Below are positions 34,289 to 47,552 of a stretch of DNA of 64,000 bases, one piece after another. The notes under the pieces are model-generated. The model ran no database searches. It was not told the DNA's origin and saw only the letters and a list, made by a program, of their open reading frames with translations. Made by a program: the position numbers and the translations under genes. Where the stretch lies: positions 1 to 64,000 of the forward strand of contig NC_041684.1 of assembly GCF_900005765.1 (NCBI RefSeq), written 5' to 3'. The DNA is from Plasmodium relictum. Lineage: Eukaryota > Apicomplexa > Aconoidasida > Haemosporida > Plasmodiidae. Each line of letters starts with the position of its first letter. Position 1 is the first letter of the stretch.

Positions 34289-36088
34289 TTAGTCACCATT
34301 AATTAATAGATCAATATGACTCTCTGTATCGTTATCATCTTTTTTTAATATTTTATCTATTGTGGTATTATCCTTATTAATATAATTTGCATCTTTCTTT
34401 ATATTTATAATATCATTCTCATCAGAATTATTATTATAGTCATAATAACAATCTAAACTATTAGATTTATTATATTCTATAATTTTACCTTTTTCATATG
34501 ACTCAAAATGTATATTTTGTGCTTCAGAATTTTTCATATCTGAACAAACGTATTTATCTACAGAATTACTTCTATAATCTGAAAAATTGTTTTTTGTACT
34601 TATTCTAATATTATTTAAAATTTCACTATTTCGGTTCATACTTTCATATATTTCAACCATTTCCTTGCTGTAAATTTTCATTTTTTTTACATAATTTGAA
34701 TAGCTATTTGTATCTTTATTTTCTATATTTTCACTTGAATTATCTAATTTAACTTCACTTTTATGTTCTCTATTTTCTCTGTTGTCTTTCATAATTAAAC
34801 TAAATTTATTACCATTTATTTCATTATAATTGTCCCTTTTCATATTATTATTTTTATTGTTACTAATAATTTTATTATTGCTACTGTTATCTTTATCATC
34901 ATCATTATCTTTATCATCATCATTATCTTTATCATCATCAGTACCTTTATCATCGTCATTATTTTTATCATCACTATTATATTTATTTATATAGCTATTT
35001 TCTTTATGAATAAATTTATTGTTTTCTATTATATTAATGTCTAATGTATTCGTATTACTAAATTTATCATTATGTAAAGCACTTCTTAAATTATTACAAT
35101 TTGAAGTATTAATATTTGTATATTTATTATTAGATTTATTATATGTTTCTTCATTTATATTGCCAATGTGATATCCGTCATCTTCCATCCCATTTTCTAC
35201 ATCTGTTTTCTTATTTAAAATATTTTTCTTACAAAAAGGAATTTTATGTAAAATTCCATTAGCTATGTTGCAACCTAGTAATCCTTTACCTCCCCATGAG
35301 TTATTAAGTTCAATTTCTACTTTTCTGATTTCTTCTGTTATACAATTATAAACATAAAAATATGTTTTATATTTTTCTTCTTTATTTTCTTTAATATAAT
35401 TCATATAATTTATATCAATATAATTCATTAACTCTTCCTGATTTCTAAATATATTATTATCATATCCAATAATAAAATCACTATATTCATTTAAATTACT
35501 TTTAAATGCTGGTGAATTTTCAAATATATCTAAAATCCTCGCTCCCTCATTCATTGCATTTAAAAATTCAAAGTTTATATTTATTCCTAGTAATCCATTT
35601 CCCTTCCATTTCCTAGGTGTAACTTTTACTTCTTTAACTTTTTTATAACGACAATTATATACTAGCAATAAAAGAAGTTTATTTTCACTTTCTTTTATCT
35701 TCTTCATAAAGCATTCATATATTTCTTTTGAAGAATCTATTAATTTTAAATCATCAATTTGAATAATATAATCAAAAAATATTTCCATATCACATTCTGA
35801 TGCAGGACTATTTTCAGATATCCTTATAATCCTATATCCTTAAAAATAAAAAAAAAATTCATGTATTCTTATTTAATAGTGCTGGTAATATTTTTCATAA
35901 TTTATAAATATTCATTTAATTTTAAATAACAAGATTCTATAATTTAAATATAAATATTTATTTATGCTATAGTTAAATATTTTATAAAAATATTTTTATT
36001 TTCTTCAATATTTAATTTTCTCTTTCCTGAAAAAGTTAAAATTTTTAATTTTACCTCCTTTAATTTCTTTTGTTTGCTCTGCTCCCAT
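34289..36088 (-). CDS. GRASP: Golgi reassembly stacking protein, 2 exons
   Basis: Exon 1 is 36055-36088 and encodes MGAEQTKEIKG. Exon 2 is 34289-35838; they join in phase 1 to give GYRIIRISENSPASE, total 527 aa. Gly2 follows the start Met in an N-myristoylation context, the membrane anchor of this family. Two PDZ-like GRASP domains follow, with the hallmark WKGNGLLG (W89) and WGGKGLLG (W193), NSPA and YSDFIIG motifs, and a terminal HKIPF as in GRASP55/65. The remaining ~310 residues are Asn/Asp/Lys-rich, including a DNDDDKD repeat, where animal GRASPs have a Ser/Pro-rich regulatory tail. It tethers and organises Golgi cisternae and is a Golgi marker in Plasmodium. If the intron is retained, a TAA directly before exon 2 closes the frame, so the myristoylated form depends on this 216-bp intron being spliced. 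Confidence 0.93.
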
Positions 36089-37333
36089 TTTGCTTTTTAC
36101 TTTAAAATTAAGCAAAACATATATATTTTAATATCTATTTATTAGAAAAATGTAACTTAAATATTATTTCCTACTAAAATATACATCTCTGATATTACAA
36201 AAGTTAAATATGCAATCAAAAAAAAAAGAAAAAAACTATATAAAAATGTTTTTTTTGATTATTCTACAAAAAATTAGATATTTTATTTATAAATAATTAA
36301 AAACAATAACATAATATATATATGCACACACGAAATATGTATTTGTTAAAATGATATATTTTTAATTAAAAGATAAAATTTTCTTTAATTTTATAATTTT
36401 TATATTATTTAGTTAATAAATTATTGTTGTTTTTCACTGTTGTGTAATCTATAATAAAAAACGGTAAAATAAAGAAAAAAAACATGGAAAAGAAGGAAAA
36501 AAGATAAAAAAAAAAAAAAAATTTATTTTTTTATACTTGTTATATTTATTATGTAAAAAATTAAGAAACCTCTATATCCCTTTGCATTTGTTTTTCTAAT
36601 TATATATTAATTTATTTTACTTTAATTTAAAATGGAGTTTATATAAAAATATTATCTTAATAATTATATATATATGTTTTTTTAAAGCATGTTTCAACAG
36701 AAATGCATCAAGAAATAACCGAAAAATTTTTTTTTTTTGTTATACAATCGATTACATATATTATAAAAGGTAAATTTTACCTTAAATAAAAATATTCTTA
36801 ATTTATTTTAATTATTTCGGTTTGTTCATAATGTTGTCTATCAAAAAAAAAAAAGAAAAATATTAAGATAAAAATTCTAAAAAATAAATATTTTTATTTT
36901 TAAAAAAAAACCAAAATAATATAGTATATATTAATTTTAAATGAACAATATATAATCTTTCAATTTATCAGCAATTTAAAAAAAATTAAATTTAAACATC
37001 CTAAAATATTTGTGAATATTATAATTCTAGCTCTTTAAAAAAACAGTATTTTATAATCATATTTATCAAATATGTAAAATTTTCTTATTTCCCTTTTCAA
37101 AATGGAACAGGTATTATTTTTTTAAAAAAAATGAAAAAAAATAAATATATAAAAAAAATAATGTTAATATAATTTTATATTATAAAAAAAAAAAAATTTA
37201 ATGTTTTTGTTTTTTTTCATAATTTTATTTTATAAATCTCATTTGAGAGAAAAAAACTAATTTTATTAATGAGCTTACATAAAAATAATAATGAGGAATA
37301 TAAAAGAAAATTTCAAAAGAGAATAAATTTTTT
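36089..37333. other. Intergenic region upstream of GRASP
   Basis: 1.2 kb of AT-rich DNA between the GRASP start and the phosphomannomutase stop, both on the minus strand. It holds the GRASP promoter; no individual site could be recognised. Confidence 0.5.
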
Positions 37334-38905
37334 TTACATATTTAATATTTTCTTTAAAATGCTCATAGTGTCTTCTGGATTTTTAACTGAATATCCTTTA
37401 ACCCTTTTATCATTATATATCTCATAATCATTTCCACCCTAATTAAATGAAAAATAATTAAAACATTTTAAGTAAAAAAGAATAATGTTAATATTTAAAA
37501 AAAAAAAAAAAAATTATTATTACTTTTTCTGTTCTATCTCCAAAAAAATAAATTTCACCGAAATTTTTATCAATATGCCTCAAACAAAATCTTTTATCCC
37601 ATCCCTAAAAAATTTAAGTTAATTTTTTATATTCAATTTTTGTTATTATTATTTTATAGTCTATTTTTTAATTACTATTATAAGTATATATATATATATA
37701 TATATATTTTATTTTTTTTAATACTGTAGGAAAACAATCTATAGATATTTGGCCACCAATAGAAAAAGTCAAATTAAAACCTTCAAATCTGTTGGTATAA
37801 TAAAACAAAAAAAAAATAAAATAAAATAAAAATGATAATAAAAAATAAAAAAAAGAGTAAAATTAAATATTATAAATAATAATAATTTAGATGATGCTTT
37901 TTCAAATAAAAATAGTTAAATTATAATTAATAATATAATGATTTCATATAAATATTCTTATTACTCCTTCATTAGATTTAAACGAAAATTTTTAATGATA
38001 TCATTCTCTATATTAAAAGCAGAAAACTCTTCCCTTTCTTCTTGAGAACAATTTCTCCCTATTGGGCTAATATTTATTATACCATTTCTTAACTCTATGA
38101 ATGTTCCTCTTTAATAATTAATATTGAATTATAAATATATAACTTTTCAATATTTTTAATTTATTCTTTTTATATATTTATTTTTTTTAATTATTTTTTA
38201 TATAAACATTTCAGTAGACACATTATTAATATCTATTTTTCCTTTTTTTTTTTTTTCATTTCCTCCTTTCTAACCTTTTCTTTGGTATATCTAAATTAGC
38301 TATGTATATTAGACAATAGTTTATCAACTTTTTTAATTTGTCTTCTCCTAAAAAATTAACTATACTCTATTAAAAAGAAAATTTTTTAATTTATACGTAT
38401 TAGAAAAAGAATTAAATAAAAATATTTCAATACTTCTGAGAAACATTTTTCATTGTTTTTATATGATACTATTCCATTTTCAGAAAATATGTAATCAAAA
38501 ATTTCTGGATCTTTAAAAATAATTAGCATAAAAAAATGTATGTTTAAGTTAATATAAAAATATATTTGTAATTAAAAAATATTACAATACATAAAAATAC
38601 ATAAAAAATTTTTTTTTTTTAATAACATTTTATTTGCTCTAAAATCTTTTTATAATCAGAACCTCCTACTACACCTATTGAACACTTTTCCTTTGATTTA
38701 AGTTCTAATAAAATGTCAACCATCTTCTGATGGATTACCTAATTTACAAAATTATAAATTTGTGTAAATGTAAAAAAATAAAATTAAATAAAAGAAAAAA
38801 TTAAATTTTTAAATTATTTCTTCTCTATATTGATACTTTTCTTGAATATGTTAATGTTCCATCAACATCAAATAAAAAAAATTTATTTTTCTTTTCTAAA
38901 TCCAT
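37334..38905 (-). CDS. PMM: Phosphomannomutase (HAD family), 8 exons
   Basis: Eight exons on the minus strand: 38837-38905, 38627-38738, 38434-38510, 38275-38366, 37965-38108, 37725-37788, 37524-37604, 37334-37438. All have GT-AG borders, phases agree, and the total is 247 aa, the size of human PMM2 (246). Motifs in order: [10 protein letters not shown] (residues 11-19; catalytic nucleophile D13 and acid/base D15), [63 protein letters not shown] (substrate-binding cap), [41 protein letters not shown] (metal/phosphate site), and [10 protein letters not shown]. It interconverts mannose-6-P and mannose-1-P, feeding GDP-mannose for GPI anchors. The high exon count is unusual among its neighbours and leaves no large open frame, so simple ORF finding misses it. 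Confidence 0.95.
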
Positions 38906-40252
38906 TTTCAAATTTTACAGAATAAAATTAATAAAAAAGAAAGTATAATATTTGTTACTAAAGATTTATCTTTAAATTATCTTATTCTTGAAAAAATGAA
39001 ATATAATAAAAAAATATTTTATAAAACCAACAAAAAGAAAAAGAGAATAAGCTATTGGAAAACTAAATAATTAATTTAATATATAAAAAGTTAAAATTTA
39101 ATTTGTACATTTATAAATATAACATTTCTCTAGTATTTTGTAAATAATTTTTCTTAAAAAGTTGGTGCATTGTTATGATACAAAAAGAAAAAAAAATATA
39201 TATATTCAACTTTTTTATTATTATGAAATAAAAGCATTTAATTTTAAAGGAAATTAAATATTTCTGAATTTTTGTTTTCTTTTTTCTTTTATTTAGATAA
39301 ATAGAGAAAATATATGATATAATATCTTCTAAACCCTATTGTGATTGCAGAAAAAAAAAATATATTGCTATATCTAATTTATTAATTTTAAGAATAAAAA
39401 GGAGTTTTACACTTTTTTTTTTTTTTTTAAATTCATTATGAAGAAAAAAAATTATTAGATAAACCTCAGTAAATATTTAAATTTTAATTTAAAATTCTCC
39501 TTAGAACATCTTTTTTTTTTTCTTATTTCTTAAAATAATGTAATTTTAAGATAAATCTAATATAAACATTTCACAATTTTTTTTTTTATATTCAAAATAA
39601 AAATGTTTGATATATTAGAAATTATAGAAAGATATATATTTTTTTAAATATATAAAAAACAAAATTTCTAAAATAGAGATTATTTGTTTATAAACTTAAT
39701 ATATTTTATAACTTTTATCAAATTATTTATTATAAATTTGATTATATTAAAATAAGGTAGGTTCTTTTCAGTTATATACACATTTATTTGTTTTTTTGTT
39801 TTTTTTAACTTTTTCAAATAAAAAAAAAAAAAAAATTCGTAGAAGCTATTACACACATGCATTTTTTCTTTCTATATATTTAATTTTTTTCTTTTTCTAA
39901 AGATAATTAAAATTTTTTTCATTTATATGTATATTTTATAAAACAAATTAATTTTAATTAAATTATTTAAACCATATAAGAAATTAATTTTATATTCTTA
40001 GGAAATAAAAATTAAATTTTATTTTATATAATTAAAGTAATAATATAGTTTTTCTCATATATTTTTTAAAAAATTGTCTCAAATTTTATAAGTACTCTAT
40101 TAAAATTTTTTGAATAAATACACATATAATATATATATTTATCTATTCTATTTTTCTCCATATTGAAATTAAATTAACGGAAAATCAGAAAAAAAAAAAT
40201 AGTAAAATTTCTAAATATTTCAAAAAAATTTTTTACGCATTAAAATCTCAAG
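38906..40252. other. Divergent promoter region between PMM and ELC
   Basis: About 1.35 kb, AT-rich, with long poly-T and poly-A tracts. It separates two oppositely transcribed genes. No gene seen; a 60-codon reverse open stretch near 39.7 kb is low complexity. Confidence 0.5.
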
Positions 40253-40900
40253 ATGGTAGCTGATATGGATGAAAAATTTAGAGAAGGTTTTATTCTTTTC
40301 AGTTCTTGTAATGACAATCTTGAATTATATCAATTTTATGAATTAATGAATTCTTTTGGGATTATCTTAACAAATGAAGAAAAAGCCGAATTACCTGACG
40401 TAAAAAGAAAAAAAATTAACTTTTTCTTTTTTTTTGAATTTTTATTCTGACTTTTAATTTATTTTTCATAAATGTTATGTTTTAATGTATTTTTTTTTTT
40501 TTTTTTTTATAAATAGACTATTAGCATGGATTATTGGTTAAATTTCGCAAGGAAACATTTCAGCTATGAAGAACCATTTAAGCATATTATAAATGCTAAC
40601 GAAAAAGATCCAAATTTTCAAATTAGAGTTGATAATTTCATTGGGGTAATTTTTTGATTTCAAAAATAAATAAATATATATTTGCTTTTATGTATATTCA
40701 TAATTTATTATACTGCAATTTAATTATTATATCTATATTTTATCATATTTTATTTGTTGTTTTTTTATAAGGTTATGAAAGCATTAGATACAAGATTAAC
40801 TGATAATGATTTTGAAATATTAATGCATATAGCAAACCCAGAAAAAAAAGACACTCTAGATCTTAAAACTGTTTCTCAAAAATTAGCACAATCTATTTAA
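40253..40900 (+). CDS. ELC: Myosin essential light chain, 3 exons
   Basis: Exons 40253-40399, 40517-40645 and 40772-40900, all GT-AG and phase 0, make exactly 134 aa, the length I recall for PfELC. The protein is a calmodulin-like EF-hand fold with degenerate calcium loops: MDEKFREGFILFSSCNDNLELYQFYELMNSFG at the N-terminus, MDYWLNFARKHFSYEEPFKHIINANEKDP in the middle, and VMKALDTRLTDNDFEILMHIANPEKKDTLDL at the end. The ELC supports the neck of myosin A in the glideosome under the inner membrane complex. Position next to PMM matches P. falciparum. The EF-hand loops lack most acidic ligands, so calcium binding is doubtful. Confidence 0.88.
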
Positions 40901-42021
40901 AATTAGAACTTTTACATATATGTATATGCACATATCTTTTTATTTTATTTTATTTTATTTTTTTTTTGGTTCGTTTTATGCTCTTTTGTTTTTTTATTAT
41001 AACAAAATTCAAATACCTGAAAAAAATAATTTTTTAATATGTTTCATAAGTCTAAAGTATCCATTATTTTTTTTAAATTATATACTTTTTTTCATTTTTT
41101 CTTTGATTTCTTTTTTTTTTTATTGCCTTTTTTTGTAATTTTCTTTTCGTAAGGATTTTTTAAAGAAAGCCATCGTTTTCTATTTATTTCTCTTTCCACT
41201 TTTTTTTTTTTTTTTTACACTTATACTAATTTAAATGAACATTCATTTTTATAATTCTTCAAATTAATTTAAATAATTATGTGAAATAAAAAGAAATCAT
41301 TTGTTTTGAAAGTAATTAAGTATGATTTTTTTTTTTTTTTTATCTATTCTTAAATTAAGAATATTTATTTAACAAAGTAATTTTACCATTAATAAAAAAA
41401 TTTTCATAATATTTTTTTCATCTATTTTCTTCTTTTTAAATATTCCTAGTTTCATGTGTTCTTTTCACAATATTATTTTAAAAAAAATAAATATTAAAAA
41501 GACTTTTTAATAATTATTATATTTAATGTTCTTATATTAACTTATTTTAATTTATGGTCATATATATATCTTATTTAAAATAAGTTTTTAAGATGCCTCT
41601 CTTTAAAAACTTATATTTTATTTAATTTTATATATATCTTTTTTTCATTTTTAACAAAATGTTTTTCTTAAGTAATTTCCACTATGACAAAAACATTTTA
41701 ATTTATGAATAATAAAAATAAAATAAAAGGTCACCGTAAATTTAAAATTTTATTTCAACAAAATAATTAAAAAAATAATATTAATACTTATATAAATTTT
41801 TAAATGAAAACCTTTTTTTATTTTTAAAAAGATGAATCACAAATAATAATTTAAAAAGAAATTAACTTATTATATTTTTATACAGTTAAATCATTTTTTA
41901 TATTAAACTTTTAATTTATTTTAAAATGTTTATGCTAAAAAAAAATCATGTTTTTAATTTGCTTTTAATCTTATAGAAACTTCACAGTATACATTGTTAT
42001 TAAATTGAGTGTTCTATATAT
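40901..42021. other. AT-rich intergenic DNA
   Basis: 3' flank of ELC, poly-T rich; the open stretch at 40920-41138 is low-complexity Phe/Leu and not a gene. Confidence 0.5.
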
Positions 42022-42588
42022 ATAATTTCTTTTTTCATATAAATTAATTATAAATTTAAAATTCATAAATATACTTGAAGTATCAATATTTTTCTTTTTA
42101 AAAAAAAAAAAAAAAAGAAAAAATATGAGTAAAAAAAAAAAAAAACCGTAAAAATATTTTTTTATATTTTAAAAAAAATTTAAACTTCTTTTTTTAATTT
42201 TTAGAAGTCATTTTATTAGTTTAAAATAGATTTAAAAAAAAATAAGAGGGAAAAATATATTATTTATGCTTATTTTAAATAATACTTAATTTTTATTTTT
42301 CTTATATTCTTTTCTAATCAGTCATTGTTAATAAATTGTAAAAAAAAAATAATCTTATTTAAAATTTTTTATACGTATTTATAAAAAAAAATTATTTTTA
42401 AAATTTAAGAAAAAGAAATTGCATATTATCATACTTATTTTATGTAATTTAATCTATGAGCACATTTGTTTAATCATTTAATTTCATTTTTTATAATGCA
42501 TCTGCCTTTTTTTTTTTTTTTTTTTTGTCTTAAACATATATTAATTGGCATTTAAAGAAAAAGTTTATTTATTTGATTATATTCCTCA
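42022..42588. repeat. Left copy of a 567-bp direct duplication flanking the N gap
   Basis: Runs from ATAATTTCTTTTTTC to GATTATATTCCTCA. The same sequence returns at 42889-43455 with a constant offset of 867 at both ends, including the poly-A tracts. Confidence 0.9.
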
Positions 42589-42888
42589 NNNNNNNNNNNN
42601 NNNNNNNNNNNNNNNNNNNNNNNNNNNNNNNNNNNNNNNNNNNNNNNNNNNNNNNNNNNNNNNNNNNNNNNNNNNNNNNNNNNNNNNNNNNNNNNNNNNN
42701 NNNNNNNNNNNNNNNNNNNNNNNNNNNNNNNNNNNNNNNNNNNNNNNNNNNNNNNNNNNNNNNNNNNNNNNNNNNNNNNNNNNNNNNNNNNNNNNNNNNN
42801 NNNNNNNNNNNNNNNNNNNNNNNNNNNNNNNNNNNNNNNNNNNNNNNNNNNNNNNNNNNNNNNNNNNNNNNNNNNNNNNNNNNNNNNN
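42589..42888. other. Assembly gap (300 N)
   Basis: Exactly 300 N. Open frames across it are artefacts. Confidence 0.99.
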
Positions 42889-43455
42889 ATAATTTCTTTT
42901 TTCATATAAATTAATTATAAATTTAAAATTCATAAATATACTTGAAGTATCAATATTTTTCTTTTTAAAAAAAAAAAAAAAAAGAAAAAATATGAGTAAA
43001 AAAAAAAAAAAACCGTAAAAATATTTTTTTATATTTTAAAAAAAATTTAAACTTCTTTTTTTAATTTTTAGAAGTCATTTTATTAGTTTAAAATAGATTT
43101 AAAAAAAAATAAGAGGGAAAAATATATTATTTATGCTTATTTTAAATAATACTTAATTTTTATTTTTCTTATATTCTTTTCTAATCAGTCATTGTTAATA
43201 AATTGTAAAAAAAAAATAATCTTATTTAAAATTTTTTATACGTATTTATAAAAAAAAATTATTTTTAAAATTTAAGAAAAAGAAATTGCATATTATCATA
43301 CTTATTTTATGTAATTTAATCTATGAGCACATTTGTTTAATCATTTAATTTCATTTTTTATAATGCATCTGCCTTTTTTTTTTTTTTTTTTTTGTCTTAA
43401 ACATATATTAATTGGCATTTAAAGAAAAAGTTTATTTATTTGATTATATTCCTCA
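42889..43455. repeat. Right copy of the 567-bp direct duplication flanking the N gap
   Basis: Apparently identical to 42022-42588. The likely cause is two contig ends that overlap by 567 bp but were scaffolded with an arbitrary gap. Confidence 0.9.
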
Positions 43456-44126
43456 TATATATATTTTTCTTTATATGTTTAATATTTCTTTTTTTTTTTT
43501 TTTACTAAAAAAATGATTAAAAGAAACAGATAGTATATTTTTTTAGGACAGAACAAAATTCAAAATTAAAAAAAAAAAATGTTAAAAGTTTAATTGGTTA
43601 ATAGAATAAATAAATAATGAAAGGTAAAATTATGAATTGACAGATATTTTATAATTTGTTTAATATTTATGAGTAATAATTTTTTTTGCAATAAATTTTT
43701 AAATAGAGTAATTATTTAATATATTAAAAAGATACCAAATTATTATGAACAATTATGAATTAGCAATAATTAATTTTCTAATTTAAAATTATACCAGAAA
43801 AAGTATATGCATACTTTATAATTAGAAAAAAAAAAAAATTAATGAATATTAAACGATTTTAGATGTTTTTGTAAGTAATATAGGTTAAGGAATAACTTTT
43901 ACAATTTGTATAAATAATAGTAATTGTGTTAATAGCTAAAATATTAATAATTACATTTTACTGTAGTTATTATAAAATATTTCTAGATTTTCTTTTTATA
44001 ATTATAGGATTATAAAAATAAGTATATATAAGTAGCTATTAAGATAAAAGTATAAATAATTTTTTTAAATTGTTTAGAATTTTATAAACTAGTTTAAGAT
44101 AATGAAAAAAAGAAATAATTCTAAAA
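43456..44126. other. 5' flank of the ING-like gene
   Basis: AT-rich, no gene; presumably promoter and 5' UTR of the downstream gene. Confidence 0.5.
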
Positions 44127-46382
44127 ATGTCTGATCCAGTTCAAGTTTTCATGGAGAACGTTTGCCATTTAACCGGATATTTACATAGGTTGCTTTTTCT
44201 TATGAAAGAATTAGACAAAAAGGAACATAATATTAATGAAATGATTGAAAAAAAAGAAGAAATTTATTTAGAAAAGTTAAATGATATTCATAAAAAGAAA
44301 TCAGAAAAACAATTAAAATATAGTAATGATGAATCTAATATAGAATCAAACAATGAATCAAATAATGAACATTCAATCAAAAATGATATTATTGAAGATA
44401 TTCCAAAAAAAAAAGAAAATAATGAATGCATGGAATATAAAAATGTGAAGGAAAAAAAGAGTGAAGAAAATATTTCAAATTATATGAAAAATATTGATGA
44501 TTTTGTCAAAGAAAAAGAAATACTGAACATAGAAGATGAAAATATGAATATAAATAATAGCTCTCAAAACTCTTATAATAATTATATATCAAAAGAAAAT
44601 GAAGAAAATAAAAAAAAAGAAAATATGAATATGCATTCCTGTAATTATGATAATAATTTAGAAAATTTTAAAAATAAGAAATTAACTCAAGTGCAGATTG
44701 ATGATAGTAATAATAATAAAAACATAAAAATAAAATTAGATGCTAAAAGGGAATATAATGATGAAGATAAAAAGAAAGAAAATAAATTTGATATACATCT
44801 TAATGATGAAAATGAAAAGAAAGAATATGTAAGCGATATTATTAATAAAGATAATTATGAAAAAAAAAAAAGAGAAAAAAGACAAAATGTTATAAATGAA
44901 AATAATAATGAAGATAAAACAATCAAAAAAATAAAAATTTTTGATAATACACCAAATAATGAATTCATCATTGAAAATAAAGAAAATAGCCAAAAAATAA
45001 ATTCTACACAAAGTAAAGATTGTGATATATCTCACAAAAATTTAGAAAAAACATATATAAATTCAAATGAAGATGAAACTGAAAATCAAAATGATTCAAA
45101 TAAATTTAATGAAGAAGAACTGAATAATTATCTAAATGAAATCATGAATGATAGAGAACAATGTATAGCCTTGTTAAGGGAAAAAATATGTATAAATAAT
45201 CAGATATCATATATGATAAAACATGATTATGAAAAATTAAAAAAACAGTATGATAAATTATACACAGAAATGGAAATGAGTGGAGAATCACCTCCTTATT
45301 TATATAACTCTTATAAAAATAAAAATGTACCATCAGAATTAGAAGATTATAATATAAATATGAAAAACAAAACCAATTATAATAATTATCATTATGGAGC
45401 ATATAATATTGATAGACAGAAAACAGAAGAAAACGAAAATTTTTTAACTAGAAATTTAAGTCGAAAAAACATAAACAAATATAATGAATATAATACTTGT
45501 ACAGATAAAGTTAAAAAAAGTAAAAAAATAAAAAAAAATAAAATTGAAAATGATACGTCAAGCAAATCATTAAAAAATTTAAATGACAAGAATAATAATC
45601 AGAAAATGAGAATAAGCTTATTTTCTGCTAAAAATAATTATGAAAATAAAATTCGTTCATCAGAATTGAATGATCTTTGCAATAAAACAGAGGATAAAGG
45701 TAAAAATTACGTAAATCAAATAAAAACTAATTCTTCATTAAATTTAACATCAGAATATAGTCCAAATAAAAAAATTAATGAAAGATGTATAAATGATTAT
45801 TCCAAGGGGAAAAATGCTATTCCTTATGATTCATTAAGTAATTGTGAGAAAAATCAGTTACAGGTTAAAAAAAAAAAAAAAAATTATTATTTTATTTTTT
45901 TTTAATTTTAAAAATAAAAAAATCTTATTTTTTTTTTTGTTATTTCACAATATTTCTTTAAATTGTACTCAGAATAAAAATGCAATATATGATTCTATGA
46001 AACAAGAAAATAATACTTCACTTTGTGATGTTTATGTAGAAAATAACGTAGAAGAAGATATTTGCCCTATATGCAGTAAAGGAGAATCAGCTTCAAGTGA
46101 ATTTGGAATGGTTGGATGTGATTCATGTAATAAATGGTTTCACTTTGAATGTGTTGTAAGTTTTTTTTTTCTTAATCTAATAAACAATTTTATTTTTAAA
46201 GTTTTTATGTGAATTCTATCATTTTTAAATAGATTAACATCATTTTTTATAATAATAAGAATATTATATATTTGTTTTTATTTATTATACAGAATTACGA
46301 AAACAATGATTGTAACGAATCTTGGTTTTGCCCTAAATGTGTTTCAGTTAATGAATCAAATATGAAATCTTTGTTAAAATAA
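44127..46382 (+). CDS. ING-family PHD-finger chromatin protein, 3 exons
   Basis: Exons 44127-45863, 45973-46155, 46293-46382 (phase 0 throughout), 669 aa. The N-terminus (FMENVCHLTGYLHRLLFLMKELD, about residues 8-30) matches the first ING helix. A second ING-like helix (REQCIALLREKICINNQISYMI) lies at about 350, separated by a ~300-residue Asn/Lys/Glu-rich insertion. The C-terminal PHD finger is complete as C4HC3: C610, C613, C628, C631, H636, C639, C653, C656, with GCDSCNKWFHFECV and WFCPKC. ING proteins read H3K4me3 and tether histone acetyltransferase or deacetylase complexes in the nucleus. Two introns sit on either side of and inside the PHD finger, so the longest open frame alone misses the diagnostic domain. 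The ING label relies on both helices plus PHD; a generic PHD protein is the alternative. Confidence 0.82.
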
Positions 46383-47552
46383 AGTTGATGCTTAAATAAA
46401 GAAAAAAAAATAGCAATTTTTTTATTTTATTAAATCTACACAAATATGACACCTCAATAAAAAAATAAAATGAATGTTTAATTTTATTTATTAAATAGAA
46501 TTTTCAATTTTATAAGATAATTTTAAATTGAAAATTTATGAAAGTAATTAAACCCTACTAAGGTAACATAAATTTTTAGAGATAAAAATGAAAGTAAAAT
46601 AAGTTTCTAAATATTCATTAATATTAATTTTCACAAAATATAAAAGTAATTTAAAAGAGAGAAGCATATTTATACATATTTTTTTGAGTATTTTAAAGTA
46701 AAAAAATTTTTTTTTTCTCTTTTTTATTTTATTCTTATTTTAAAAAATACATATACATATTCTATTAATTTTTTATGTGTAAAATATTTTTAAATAAAAT
46801 TTTTATTCTTAATTTTTCCTTTCAAATATTGAAATTGTGTATTCCAAATAAATACATATACAAGGATACATACTATATATATTATGCAATTTTATTATTT
46901 TTTTTTTTTTTTTATATCTCTTGATTCATTAATATAAATATTAATAAAAAAAAAAAAATTTAACATTATTTAATATTATTTTTCTTATAATTTAACTATA
47001 TGTTGTTTATTTACAATGCACTTTTGTTTTTATTATAATATAAATGAAATTATAATTTAATAATTACAATAACATCTTGTAAAATTATATACACATATAT
47101 TAAGTTCTTATAATTTTTCTAATGTAAATTTGAAATATTTCATTAAAATTTTTCATACTTTTTTTGTCTTTATAAATATATGCATAATCTTTTTTTCTTT
47201 TTATATTTATTGAACACATTGTATTATTATCTTTAAATAATTATCTATAAATATTTTTAGAATTATTTTAAAAGTATCTTGTGAGAATTCATTCTTTTAT
47301 AAATGCTTTCTGTTACGCATACTCAAAAACTTTATTATTATCACAGAGTTTGTTTAAAACTTTTTTTTTATATATTTTTACAGGATAAAATAAAAAATAC
47401 CACATTGAATTAGGTTTTTATTTTTAATGCCATTTGTTTAGGTTTTTTTTTTTCTTTATTTATCATATTATATTAAATCACTCCTTTCTTTTTTTATTGT
47501 TATTCTGTGTATTTCACAAAAAATATTAAATTACACATATGCATATTTTAAT
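46383..47552. other. AT-rich intergenic DNA
   Basis: Homopolymer-rich, no gene or RNA recognised. Confidence 0.5.

Noticed and set aside
42545-42933. Four open frames of about 115 codons
   Set aside because: They consist almost wholly of N bases in the assembly gap.
44736-45589. Several reverse-strand open frames
   Set aside because: Mirrors of the Asn/Lys-rich insertion of the ING-like gene; Phe/Ile-rich, without motifs.
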